A stretch of 15,657 nt of DNA from Flavobacteriales bacterium (GTDB taxonomy: Bacteria > Bacteroidota > Bacteroidia > Flavobacteriales_D > Crocinitomicaceae). The first letter of the stretch is position 1; each line of letters opens with the position of its first letter. The translations under genes and the position numbers were made by a program. The stretch covers positions 1 to 15,657 of the forward strand of contig CANJQZ010000020.1 in assembly GCA_947476515.1 (NCBI GenBank). The letters are read 5' to 3'. Shown here piece after piece: positions 1 through 7,024 of this stretch. The notes beneath the pieces are model-generated. The model did no database searches, was not told the origin of the DNA, and saw nothing but the letters and a program-made list of their open reading frames with translations.

Positions 1-1
1 C

Positions 2-2671
2 AGCAATCTATTAGTATTCCTATTTATTGGATTACTTTCCAATTCAATTGCACAACCCACAACCGTTACCTTTAATTACACTGGTGCAGTTCAAACATGG
101 ACTGTTCCCAATTGTGTAACACAAATAACCGTCAACCTCAAAGGAGGAAAAGGTGGTGGTCCCAATGGAGGAAACGGAGGTCAAGTTACAGGATTAATGA
201 CAGTAACGCCTGGACAAGTATTACAAATAAATGTCGGAGGATTAGGCGCTACACCAGCAGGTGGATGGAATGGCGGTGGAAATAGCTGGCCAGGAATTGT
301 TCCTTACAACACCGGTGGTGGTGGTGGTGGCGCATCAGATATTCGGATAGCACCTTATGCTTTAGCCAATAGATTTGCTGTAGCAGCAGGTGGTGGTGGA
401 AGAAGTGGAGGCACCCCTAGTTATACTGCAGCAGGGGGTGCTGGAGGAGGTTCTTTCGGTGCCAATGGTGCAGGGTCAATATTTACAGGCACTGGCGGTG
501 GCGGTGGCCTACAAACTATGGGGGGTGCAGCTGGACCACCTTGGGGAGCTGGTCAACCAGGAGTTGCCGGTTCATTAGGACTTGGCGGCAATGGTGGGAA
601 CAACCCAGCTCACGGAGCTTCAGGCGGCGGTGGCGGCGGCGGCTTTTATGGCGGTGGCGGTGGCGGTGGAGATAATTGTTGCACAGGTGCCAACGGTGGT
701 GGAGCCGGAGGTGGTGGATCAAGCTTAATGCCTGCAGGTGGAACTTCAGTAGCAAATGTGAACACAGCAGCGGGGGTTGTTACTATAACCTATACGGGTG
801 GTGGAACTGCAATTCTTGCAACCAATACAGGCCCTTATTGTGTTGGAGATAATATTCAACTGAACGCAACAACTGGTGCTACTTATTCATGGGCAGGCCC
901 AAATAATTTTAGTTCTACTTCGCAAAATCCAACAATACCTTCAGCAACTGCTGCTATGGGCGGAGTTTATACCTTGACCTTTGCTACACCTCAATGTACC
1001 TCTACTACAACCACTACAGTAATTGTCAATACACCTATCAACCCAACTTTTAATGCTATCCCACCCATTTGTCAAAATGGTACTGTTCCTGCATTAGCTG
1101 CTTCATCAACCAATACGCCTACGATTACAGGAACATGGTCACCGGCAGTTATTTCAAGTGCTGTTGTGGGAACGCAAGGATATATCTTTACTCCTACACC
1201 GGGTATTTGTGCAGATACAGCTTTATTTAATGTGACCATCTTATTTAATGAGACGCCTACATTCACTCAAATAAATCCAATGTGTATCAATAGTGTTGCA
1301 CCTGCATTACCTAACCCATCTACTAATGCTCCAACACAATATACTGGAACATGGACTCCTGCAGTGATTTCAACTACAACAGCGGGAACAGCTTCCTATT
1401 TATTTACTCCAACAATTGGGCAATGTGCGGTTCAAACTACTATGGATATTGTTGTACTTAATTATACCAACCCAACATTTGTGCAAGTTGGACCTATATG
1501 TCAATACACTCCGGGTATCGTAATACCAAATCTATCTACCAATACACCTGCAATAACAGGAAACTGGAATACACCAAATGTACCTACCAATGTACCGGGC
1601 ACCTTTAACTTCACTTTTACACCAGATCCTTTTCAGTGTGCTGCTCAAGCATCTATGACGATTGTTATTAATCCACTGATCATTCCTCAATTTGCGCAAA
1701 TAGCGCAAGTTTGCGAAGGTGATGTACCTCCGGTATTTCCATTAATTTCAAACAATGTCCCTGGAATTACTGGTACCTGGTCTGCACCACTTATAGATAG
1801 TGTGGCTGTAGGCGTAACAACACATACCTTCACGCCTACTCCAGGTCAATGTGCAGATACAAGCACGATGGATATTACGGTAATTGCTTCTGTTCCTCCT
1901 TCTTTTTTATCTGACTCCTTAACAGGATGTAATCCATTGACAGCAACATTAAGCACAGTACCGGTGCCCAATGCAACTTATACTTGGTTTTGGAACGGGA
2001 CACCAATTGGTTCAGGAAGTAATTTAACTTATATGTTCACTTCTGCAGGTTGTCATGACATCACCTTAGAATATAACTTACAAGGATGTATTGAATCAAC
2101 TACCTACAATGGATACATCTGTATGGAAAATTACCCTGCAGCTTCTTTTACTTCCAATCCAAATGTACTTTCTTCCACCAACGAAACCGTTGAATTCACG
2201 AATACTACAGTGGGAGGAACGACTTATTCATGGAACTTTGGAGATGGAACAAGTAGTACAGAATTTTCACCGTCACATCCATATATCGGAATAATGGAAA
2301 ATCAATTGATTTCATTGACTGCATACTCACCGCTAGGTTGTCCTAACCTATTTGAGTTGACCTTGGTACTTATGGATGATCCTATTTTCTATGTCCCTAA
2401 TACCTTTACACCTGATCAAGATGAACACAATCAAACTTGGTTCCCCATCTTTACCACTGGATTTGATCCTTTCAAATTTAATCTCTACATCTTCGATAGA
2501 TGGGGAGAAGTGATTTGGGAAAGTCATGATGCCAAAGGAGAATGGGATGGAACTTATGGACCTGATGCCCTAGATGTGCCTGCCGGAATTTACAATTGGA
2601 AGATCCAATATGCTGCAAAGGATACGGATAGCAAGACCGTGGTTACGGGACAAATCAATCTGATAAGATAA
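2..2671 (+). CDS. Secreted glycine-rich / repeat protein with T9SS type B (CHU_C) sorting domain, 5' partial
   Basis: The frame is open from base 2, and the first bases encode a hydrophobic signal-peptide core (LLVFLFIGLL) ending ...NSIAQ near base 55. Only the first few codons lie outside the window, so the internal ATG at 197 is not the start. The 889 visible codons give, in order: a glycine-rich domain (about 60-810) that opens with TWTVP and TQITVN and contains GGGGGASDIRI; an Ig-like module (about 825-1039); four ~71-residue repeats (1040-1891); an Ig-like segment (about 1892-2137); a PKD domain (about 2138-2370) with YSWNFGDGTSS; and a C-terminal domain from about 2384 (VPNTFTPD, FDRWGEVIWES, WDGTYG, VPAGIYNWKI). 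The last matches the gliding-motility-associated CHU_C / T9SS type B sorting domain. The protein is predicted to cross the outer membrane through the type IX system and stay on the surface or be released. An adhesive or structural role is inferred; the ligand is unknown. Confidence 0.93.
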   Translation, partial: SNLLVFLFIGLLSNSIAQPTTVTFNYTGAVQTWTVPNCVTQITVNLKGGKGGGPNGGNGGQVTGLMTVTPGQVLQINVGGLGATPAGGWNGGGNSWPGIVPYNTGGGGGGASDIRIAPYALANRFAVAAGGGGRSGGTPSYTAAGGAGGGSFGANGAGSIFTGTGGGGGLQTMGGAAGPPWGAGQPGVAGSLGLGGNGGNNPAHGASGGGGGGGFYGGGGGGGDNCCTGANGGGAGGGGSSLMPAGGTSVANVNTAAGVVTITYTGGGTAILATNTGPYCVGDNIQLNATTGATYSWAGPNNFSSTSQNPTIPSATAAMGGVYTLTFATPQCTSTTTTTVIVNTPINPTFNAIPPICQNGTVPALAASSTNTPTITGTWSPAVISSAVVGTQGYIFTPTPGICADTALFNVTILFNETPTFTQINPMCINSVAPALPNPSTNAPTQYTGTWTPAVISTTTAGTASYLFTPTIGQCAVQTTMDIVVLNYTNPTFVQVGPICQYTPGIVIPNLSTNTPAITGNWNTPNVPTNVPGTFNFTFTPDPFQCAAQASMTIVINPLIIPQFAQIAQVCEGDVPPVFPLISNNVPGITGTWSAPLIDSVAVGVTTHTFTPTPGQCADTSTMDITVIASVPPSFLSDSLTGCNPLTATLSTVPVPNATYTWFWNGTPIGSGSNLTYMFTSAGCHDITLEYNLQGCIESTTYNGYICMENYPAASFTSNPNVLSSTNETVEFTNTTVGGTTYSWNFGDGTSSTEFSPSHPYIGIMENQLISLTAYSPLGCPNLFELTLVLMDDPIFYVPNTFTPDQDEHNQTWFPIFTTGFDPFKFNLYIFDRWGEVIWESHDAKGEWDGTYGPDALDVPAGIYNWKIQYAAKDTDSKTVVTGQINLIR
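314..669 (+). repeat. GGN (Gly-codon) trinucleotide tracts
   Basis: Runs of GGT and GGC glycine codons occur at about 314-331, 494-508, 623-643 and 650-669. They encode polyglycine stretches of up to seven residues. They are locally much richer in GC than the surrounding AT-rich DNA. The mixing of GGT and GGC suggests selection for glycine at protein level rather than a pure expanded microsatellite, though in-frame slippage is possible. Confidence 0.75.
1040..1891 (+). repeat. Four tandem ~71-residue protein repeats
   Basis: Units begin at about 1040, 1253, 1469 and 1682 (213, 216, 213 and about 210 bp). The consensus visible by eye is PTFxQIxPIC, then (S)TNxPxITGTW, then a GTxxYxFTPTPGQCA block and a MxIxV strand. 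Each unit has two cysteines at matching places, one after the first strand and one in the GQCA-like motif, suggesting one disulfide per unit. The DNA copies have diverged, so the array is old. Similar modules are common in Bacteroidota surface proteins; their function is not established. Confidence 0.85.
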
Positions 2672-2690
2672 GCACAAGATTACTTGATAT

Positions 2691-2724
2691 AAAAAAACCT
2701 CGATGTTAACATCGAGGTTTTTTT
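2691..2724. terminator. Bidirectional rho-independent terminator
   Basis: The perfect 20-bp palindrome CCTCGATGTT/AACATCGAGG occupies 2698-2717. It is flanked by seven A on the left (2691-2697) and seven T on the right (2718-2724). Read on either strand it gives a GC-containing stem with a short loop followed by a U tract. It lies between the end of the surface-protein gene and the end of der, which converge here, so it can stop transcription from both sides. Confidence 0.92.
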
Positions 2725-2747
2725 ATGCTAAATTATCACGAAGGAAC

Positions 2748-4058
2748 TTACTTTTTTCTAAAGAAGATCTTAATAGGAACCCCTTGAAAATTAAAAATAT
2801 CACGAATCTTGTTCTCTAAAAAACGCCTATAAGATTCCGTTAAATATTGTGGTAGATTACAGAAAAAAGCAAAAGCAGGTGCATGTGTAGGCAATTGCTG
2901 TACAAATTTAATTTTAATATACTTCCCTTTATTCGCTGGTGGCGGCGTATGTTGAATAATTTCAAGCATTACATCGTTCAACTTAGAGGTTGGAATTTTT
3001 TTCGTTCTGTTCGCGAAAACCTCCATGGCAGTTTCTAATGCCTTATGAATTCTTTGTTTGGTAATAGTAGAAGTAAAGATAATAGGAACATCATTGTAAG
3101 GTGCTAGTTGTTCGCGAAGTGACGCTTCGTATTCTAACATGGTTTTGTGATCCTTTTCTACTAAATCCCATTTATTAACCAAGACTACCACACCCTTAGA
3201 ATTTTTCTCTATCATATAATAGATACTTAAATCTTGTTTTTGTAATCCTACTGAAGCATCAATTAAGAATAAACAAACATCAGCATTTTCTATAGTTCGA
3301 ATAGATCGTAAAACAGAATAATACTCAATATCCTCAGTTACTTTAGCTTTTTTACGAATTCCAGCAGTATCAATGAGCAAGAAGTCAAATCCAAATGAAT
3401 TATATCGCGTATGAATTGAATCCCGCGTAGTGCCGGAAATATCTGTAACAATATTTCTTTCTTCTCCGGTAAATGCATTAATTAAAGACGATTTTCCCAC
3501 ATTAGGTCGACCAACAATTGCTAAACGAGGCAGGTTATCTTCCTCTCGTATAGATTCATTTTCTTTATCAAAAAATGGGACTAATGTATCTAATATTTCA
3601 CCAGTTCCACTGCCATTAGTTGCAGACAAATCGAAGACTTCTCCTAAACCAAAAGAATAAAACTCAGCAGACATTCCGACGCGATCATTACTGTCCACTT
3701 TATTGGCAACAACAAGAATCTTCTTCTTGCTTTTGCGCAGTAGTTGGGCAACAATTTGATCCATTTCTACGATCCCAGTGGTGGCATCTACCATAAAGAT
3801 AATTACAGTTGCTTCTTCGACAGCCAATTCAACTTGCTTTCGGATTTCAGCTTCAAAAATATCTTCTTTCGTAGTGGCATAACCTCCAGTATCGATAACT
3901 GAAAACTGATAACCATTCCATTCTCCTTTTCCGTAAAGACGGTCCCTTGTTACACCACTAATTTCTTTAACGATAGCATCACGAGATTCGGTTAAACGAT
4001 TGAAAAGTGTTGATTTACCAACATTTGGACGACCAACAATTGCTACTATATTACTCAT
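2748..4058 (-). CDS. der: Ribosome-assembly GTPase Der (EngA)
   Basis: Der is a double-GTPase needed for late maturation of the 50S ribosomal subunit. The 436-residue product has two G domains in tandem. The first has GRPNVGKS at residues 9-16, DTGG at 56-59 and NKVD at 119-122. The second has GRPNVGKS at 183-190, DTAG at 230-233 and NKWD at 295-298. A KH-like C-terminal domain (about 350-436) ends in a basic FFRKK tail. Length is normal for the family outside the gamma-proteobacteria. The start codon is at 4056-4058, 21 bases after the era stop, so der is the second gene of an era-der operon. An AGGA lies about 10 bases upstream, but Shine-Dalgarno sequences are not generally used in this phylum. 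The gene ends at the bidirectional terminator it shares with the converging surface-protein gene. Confidence 0.98.
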   Translation of the reverse strand: MSNIVAIVGRPNVGKSTLFNRLTESRDAIVKEISGVTRDRLYGKGEWNGYQFSVIDTGGYATTKEDIFEAEIRKQVELAVEEATVIIFMVDATTGIVEMDQIVAQLLRKSKKKILVVANKVDSNDRVGMSAEFYSFGLGEVFDLSATNGSGTGEILDTLVPFFDKENESIREEDNLPRLAIVGRPNVGKSSLINAFTGEERNIVTDISGTTRDSIHTRYNSFGFDFLLIDTAGIRKKAKVTEDIEYYSVLRSIRTIENADVCLFLIDASVGLQKQDLSIYYMIEKNSKGVVVLVNKWDLVEKDHKTMLEYEASLREQLAPYNDVPIIFTSTITKQRIHKALETAMEVFANRTKKIPTSKLNDVMLEIIQHTPPPANKGKYIKIKFVQQLPTHAPAFAFFCNLPQYLTESYRRFLENKIRDIFNFQGVPIKIFFRKK

Positions 4059-4079
4059 TTTAATTATTTCCTAATTGAA

Positions 4080-4955
4080 TTAGTAACCGTATTTTTTTAA
4101 TTTGGCTTCGGTTGAGCGCCAATCTTTATCAACTTTAACAAAGGTTTGAAGGAATACCTTCGTGTCAAGAAATTTCTGGATTTCATATCTTGATGTACTG
4201 CCAATTTTCTTCAGCATTTCACCACCTTTACCAATGATAATTCCTTTTTGAGAATCTCTTTCCACAATAATTATTGCCCTGATTCTGGTCAATCCTTCTT
4301 CAACAATGTAATCTTCTATTTCAATTTGACAACTGTAAGGCACTTCCTTTTGACATAAAAAGAATATTTTTTCACGGATAATCTCTGATACAAAAAAGCG
4401 CATTGGTCGATCAGAAATTTCTTCCTTTCCATAATATGGGGGGTTTTCCGGAATCAATTCTAGAATTTTTTCCCAAACCAATTGAATGTTAAATTTATGG
4501 AGCGCCGAAATTGGATAAATTATAGCAGTTGGTAATTGTTCTTCCCAATACTCAACTCTTTCAGTAACCGCAGCTTGATCAGATAAATCTATTTTATTAA
4601 TCAAACAAATGACAGGGACTTTTAACTTTTTTATTTTTTCTAAAGTTTGCTGATGATTCATTTCATTCTCTTGGGTATCCGTTATGAATAAGAGGACATC
4701 AGCGTCATAAATGGAAGCATTGACATACTCCATCATGTTTTCGTGCAACTTATAGGCGGCATTTACAACTCCTGGTGTATCAGAAAAAACTACTTGATAT
4801 TCTTCCTCATTTACGATACCTAAAATACGATGTCGTGTGGTTTGTGCTTTGGCGGAAACAATTGATAATTTCTCACCCATTAATTGATTCATGAGTGTTG
4901 ATTTACCAACATTTGGACTCCCAACAATATTTACAAAACCTGATTTATGTGCCAT
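4080..4955 (-). CDS. era: GTPase Era
   Basis: Era binds the 3' end of 16S rRNA and helps assemble the 30S subunit. The 291-residue protein starts MAHKSGFVNIVG. Its GTPase domain has GSPNVGKS at 12-19, the switch-I QTTRHR at 38-43, DTPG at 59-62, NKID at 120-123 and SAL at 150-152. A C-terminal KH domain follows, with the RNA-binding GKGG loop at 242-245 in a GIIIGKGGEMLKKIG context. Serine replaces the arginine usual at position 2 of the P-loop motif; small residues at this site also occur in other Bacteroidota Era proteins as I recall them. It is first in the operon with der. The minus-strand -7 box TACCTTTG at 4979-4972, 16 bases upstream of the ATG, is its likely promoter. Confidence 0.98.
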   Translation of the reverse strand: MAHKSGFVNIVGSPNVGKSTLMNQLMGEKLSIVSAKAQTTRHRILGIVNEEEYQVVFSDTPGVVNAAYKLHENMMEYVNASIYDADVLLFITDTQENEMNHQQTLEKIKKLKVPVICLINKIDLSDQAAVTERVEYWEEQLPTAIIYPISALHKFNIQLVWEKILELIPENPPYYGKEEISDRPMRFFVSEIIREKIFFLCQKEVPYSCQIEIEDYIVEEGLTRIRAIIIVERDSQKGIIIGKGGEMLKKIGSTSRYEIQKFLDTKVFLQTFVKVDKDWRSTEAKLKKYGY

Positions 4956-4971
4956 GCTTAATTACAAAGTG

Positions 4972-4979
4972 CAAAGGTA
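4972..4979 (-). promoter_or_regulatory. Putative -7 promoter box of era-der (TACCTTTG)
   Basis: Read on the minus strand the sequence is TACCTTTG, an exact match to the Bacteroidota -7 consensus TAnnTTTG, 16 bases before the era ATG. I find no good TTG -33 element about 19 bases upstream, so the call rests on the -7 box and its position. Confidence 0.55.
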
Positions 4980-5078
4980 GGGAATTAAATAAGGACTTTT
5001 ATGCTAATTCAGTGTTTATATACCTTTTACAAATAAATCAAATTGATCTGGAATGAAAAAATCTCTCGCGAATATTAT

Positions 5079-5086
5079 TAACTTTG
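5079..5086 (+). promoter_or_regulatory. Putative -7 promoter box of ribD (TAACTTTG), leaderless position
   Basis: TAACTTTG matches TAnnTTTG and ends only three bases before the ribD ATG at 5090. Transcription from such a box normally begins a few bases after it, which puts the predicted start at or next to the ATG. No clear -33 TTG is seen at the usual spacing. Confidence 0.5.
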
Positions 5087-5089
5087 AAT

Positions 5090-6127
5090 ATGGAAAATCA
5101 TGAAATTTTCATGCAACGATGTATTGATCTAGCTTATTTAGGCCAAGGAAATGTGCGTCCCAACCCGATGGTTGGATGCGTAATCGTAAAGGATTCCGAA
5201 ATCATTGGAGAAGGGTATCACGAAGTTTTTGGGGGATTACATGCTGAAATACAAGCAATTAATGCTGTAGAAGATAAAAGCGAATTGCATGGAGCAACTG
5301 TTTATATTTCCCTTGAACCCTGCGTTCACCATGGAAAAACTCCTCCTTGCGTCGATGCCTTAATTGAAAACAAGGTAGCAACTGTTGTTATTGGTACACG
5401 AGATACCAATCCAATTGTTGGTGGAAAAGGTATCGAAAGATTAGCGCGGGCCGGAATTACAGTAATTGAAGAGGTACTTCCTGAAGAATGTCGCAACTTA
5501 AATAAAAGGTTTTTTACTTTTCACGAAAAAAGACGCCCTTATGTTATTTTAAAATGGGCACAAACATTAGATGGTTTTTTAGATAAAGATCGAACCATGA
5601 AAGAAGTGGGTATCAATTGGATTTCCTCTCCTGAAACCAAAGTGCTCGTTCATAAATGGCGCAGTGAAGAACAAAGCATCCTTGTTGGACGAAATACTAT
5701 TGCAAACGATAATCCATCATTAACTGTCCGAGAAGTAAGTGGAACCAACCCTCTAAGAATCGTCATTGATAGTCAACTGCAATTGAGTAAAAATGTAGCT
5801 ATTTTTTCAGATGACTCACCTACCCTTGTTTTTAATAGGATTAAAAATGAAACCAAAGGAAATGTAGAATGGATCAAAATTCATGAAACATCGACAAAAG
5901 CAATTTTAGATGAATTGTATAAGCGCAACATACAATCTGTTTTGGTGGAAGGCGGGAGCAGAACCCTACAATATTTTATCATAGACAATGTTTGGGATGA
6001 AGCGAGAGTGATTGTTGGAAATGTAAGATTTCACGAAGGAGTTAAGGCTCCAGTTATAAATCGAGTACCTGTTTCTTCACACCCATTTGGGAACAAGGAT
6101 ACGATCTATTATTATTCTAGAAGATGA
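5090..6127 (+). CDS. ribD: Bifunctional riboflavin biosynthesis deaminase/reductase RibD
   Basis: RibD carries out the second and third steps of the GTP branch of riboflavin synthesis: deamination of the pyrimidine ring, then NADPH-dependent reduction of the ribosyl side chain. From the ATG at 5090 the product has 345 residues. The N-terminal zinc deaminase (about 1-145) shows HAE at 51-53 and the PC...PPC pair with C78 and C87. The C-terminal reductase (about 146-345) shows WAQTLDG (156-162), SILVGRNTIANDNPSLTVR (196-214) and VEGGS (286-290). A TTG six bases upstream is in frame but is part of the TAACTTTG promoter box. The ATG at 5090 also aligns with the N-terminus of the E. coli enzyme. 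The stop overlaps the next gene's start as ATGA, indicating translational coupling. Confidence 0.97.
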   Translation: MENHEIFMQRCIDLAYLGQGNVRPNPMVGCVIVKDSEIIGEGYHEVFGGLHAEIQAINAVEDKSELHGATVYISLEPCVHHGKTPPCVDALIENKVATVVIGTRDTNPIVGGKGIERLARAGITVIEEVLPEECRNLNKRFFTFHEKRRPYVILKWAQTLDGFLDKDRTMKEVGINWISSPETKVLVHKWRSEEQSILVGRNTIANDNPSLTVREVSGTNPLRIVIDSQLQLSKNVAIFSDDSPTLVFNRIKNETKGNVEWIKIHETSTKAILDELYKRNIQSVLVEGGSRTLQYFIIDNVWDEARVIVGNVRFHEGVKAPVINRVPVSSHPFGNKDTIYYYSRR

Positions 6128-6990
6128 TTGCATTAATAGGTTGTATTGTTTGCTCGAGTTTCATCTTCGTTCTTTTTAAAGTTTTTCCGAAATATAACAT
6201 TGATACTTTTCAGGCAATAGTTTTTAATTATTTTGCTGCTACGGCATGTGCCCTTTTATGTTTTGGAAAGGAGTTAGATCAAATTCCAAGCAATATTAAT
6301 GTGATTTTAATAGCAGCGATTGCATGTGCTTTGCTCTTTATCTCTCTTTTTTCATTAATGGGATTTAGTTCTCAAAAAAATGGATTAGCAATAACCTCCG
6401 TTGCCGTAAAAATGTCAATGGCAGTATCCCTTATCGCAATGATTATTGCTTATAAGGAACCCTTGTCCATTTTAAAAATATCTGGGATTGCCTGTGCTTT
6501 TCTGGGCGTACTTTTAGTCTCCATTCAGAAAAAAGAAAAAAGTGATTCTAAAAGTTCCGTTTGGATGCTGGTAGTGCTTTTCTTCGGAAGTGGATTGTTA
6601 GATTTTTTACTGAATTATACTCAAAAATATGAGTTAAACGATTGGCACGCAGGACTTTTTTCAGGGCTAGGTTTTTTTCTTGCAGGATTAATTGGCTTGT
6701 GTATCATGGTTATACAAATTCTTAAAAAGAAAATGACATTTGCCTTCAAAAATGTTATTGCAGGATTCGTTTTAGGTATTCCCAACTATTTTTCAATCTA
6801 CCTGCTGATCAATACCTATCAAACAAGTGATTGGAATGATTCAACTGTACTGGCCATATTGAATGTTTCTATTGTATTAATTGCAAGTTTTATAGGTCTA
6901 CTTCTATTTCAAGAAAAATTAAGTCTTAAAAAAGGCTTTGGATTAATGTTTTCAATTTTGGCCATAATGCTATTATTTTTAGCCACTTAG
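6124..6990 (+). CDS. EamA/DMT-superfamily transporter
   Basis: The 288-residue product is almost entirely hydrophobic, with about ten predicted membrane segments. It shows the internal duplication of EamA transporters: KEPLSILKISGIACAFLGV (111-129) corresponds to QEKLSLKKGFGLMFSILA (263-280), each being the last helix pair of its half. A charged KKEKSDSK linker near 136-143 separates the halves. It should act as an inner-membrane metabolite exporter or importer; the substrate cannot be read from the sequence. The start codon overlaps the ribD stop (ATGA), so the two proteins are co-translated. This hints at a link to riboflavin metabolism but does not prove it. I recall ribD next to an EamA gene in other flavobacteria. 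Confidence 0.9.
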   Translation: MIALIGCIVCSSFIFVLFKVFPKYNIDTFQAIVFNYFAATACALLCFGKELDQIPSNINVILIAAIACALLFISLFSLMGFSSQKNGLAITSVAVKMSMAVSLIAMIIAYKEPLSILKISGIACAFLGVLLVSIQKKEKSDSKSSVWMLVVLFFGSGLLDFLLNYTQKYELNDWHAGLFSGLGFFLAGLIGLCIMVIQILKKKMTFAFKNVIAGFVLGIPNYFSIYLLINTYQTSDWNDSTVLAILNVSIVLIASFIGLLLFQEKLSLKKGFGLMFSILAIMLLFLAT

Positions 6991-7014
6991 TATACAAGAA
7001 ACCCAAATACTCCT

Positions 7015-7022
7015 TAAATTTG
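7015..7022 (+). promoter_or_regulatory. Putative -7 promoter box of the CotH/lamin-tail gene (TAAATTTG), leaderless position
   Basis: TAAATTTG matches TAnnTTTG and ends two bases before the first ATG (7025) and five before the second (7028). A transcript starting a few bases downstream would begin on the start codon. The -33 region has no TTG at normal spacing. Confidence 0.5.
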
Positions 7023-7024
7023 GT

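Noticed and set aside
197..199. ATG at 197 as the start of the first gene
   Set aside because: The same frame stays open to base 2 and encodes a signal peptide and the start of the glycine-rich domain, so the true start lies upstream of the window.
97..285. Short plus-strand frame in another register at the start of the window
   Set aside because: It overlaps the continuous signal-peptide and glycine-rich frame that runs from base 2, and its Arg/Trp-rich translation is a frameshifted reading of glycine codons.
314..669. Possible CRISPR or structured DNA repeat array
   Set aside because: The periodicity is three bases and in frame with glycine codons; there are no repeat-spacer units.
516..755. 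Minus-strand 79-codon frame rich in His and Arg
   Set aside because: It is the complement of the GGT/GGC glycine tracts in the real gene on the other strand; its composition follows from that repeat and it has no start context.
3430..3660. Plus-strand 76-codon frame inside der
   Set aside because: It lies fully inside the clearly conserved der coding sequence on the opposite strand and shows no recognisable domain.
5037..5047. ATCAA-A-TTGAT inverted repeat upstream of ribD
   Set aside because: It is five base pairs, AT-rich, and likely by chance; it does not form a riboswitch-like structure.
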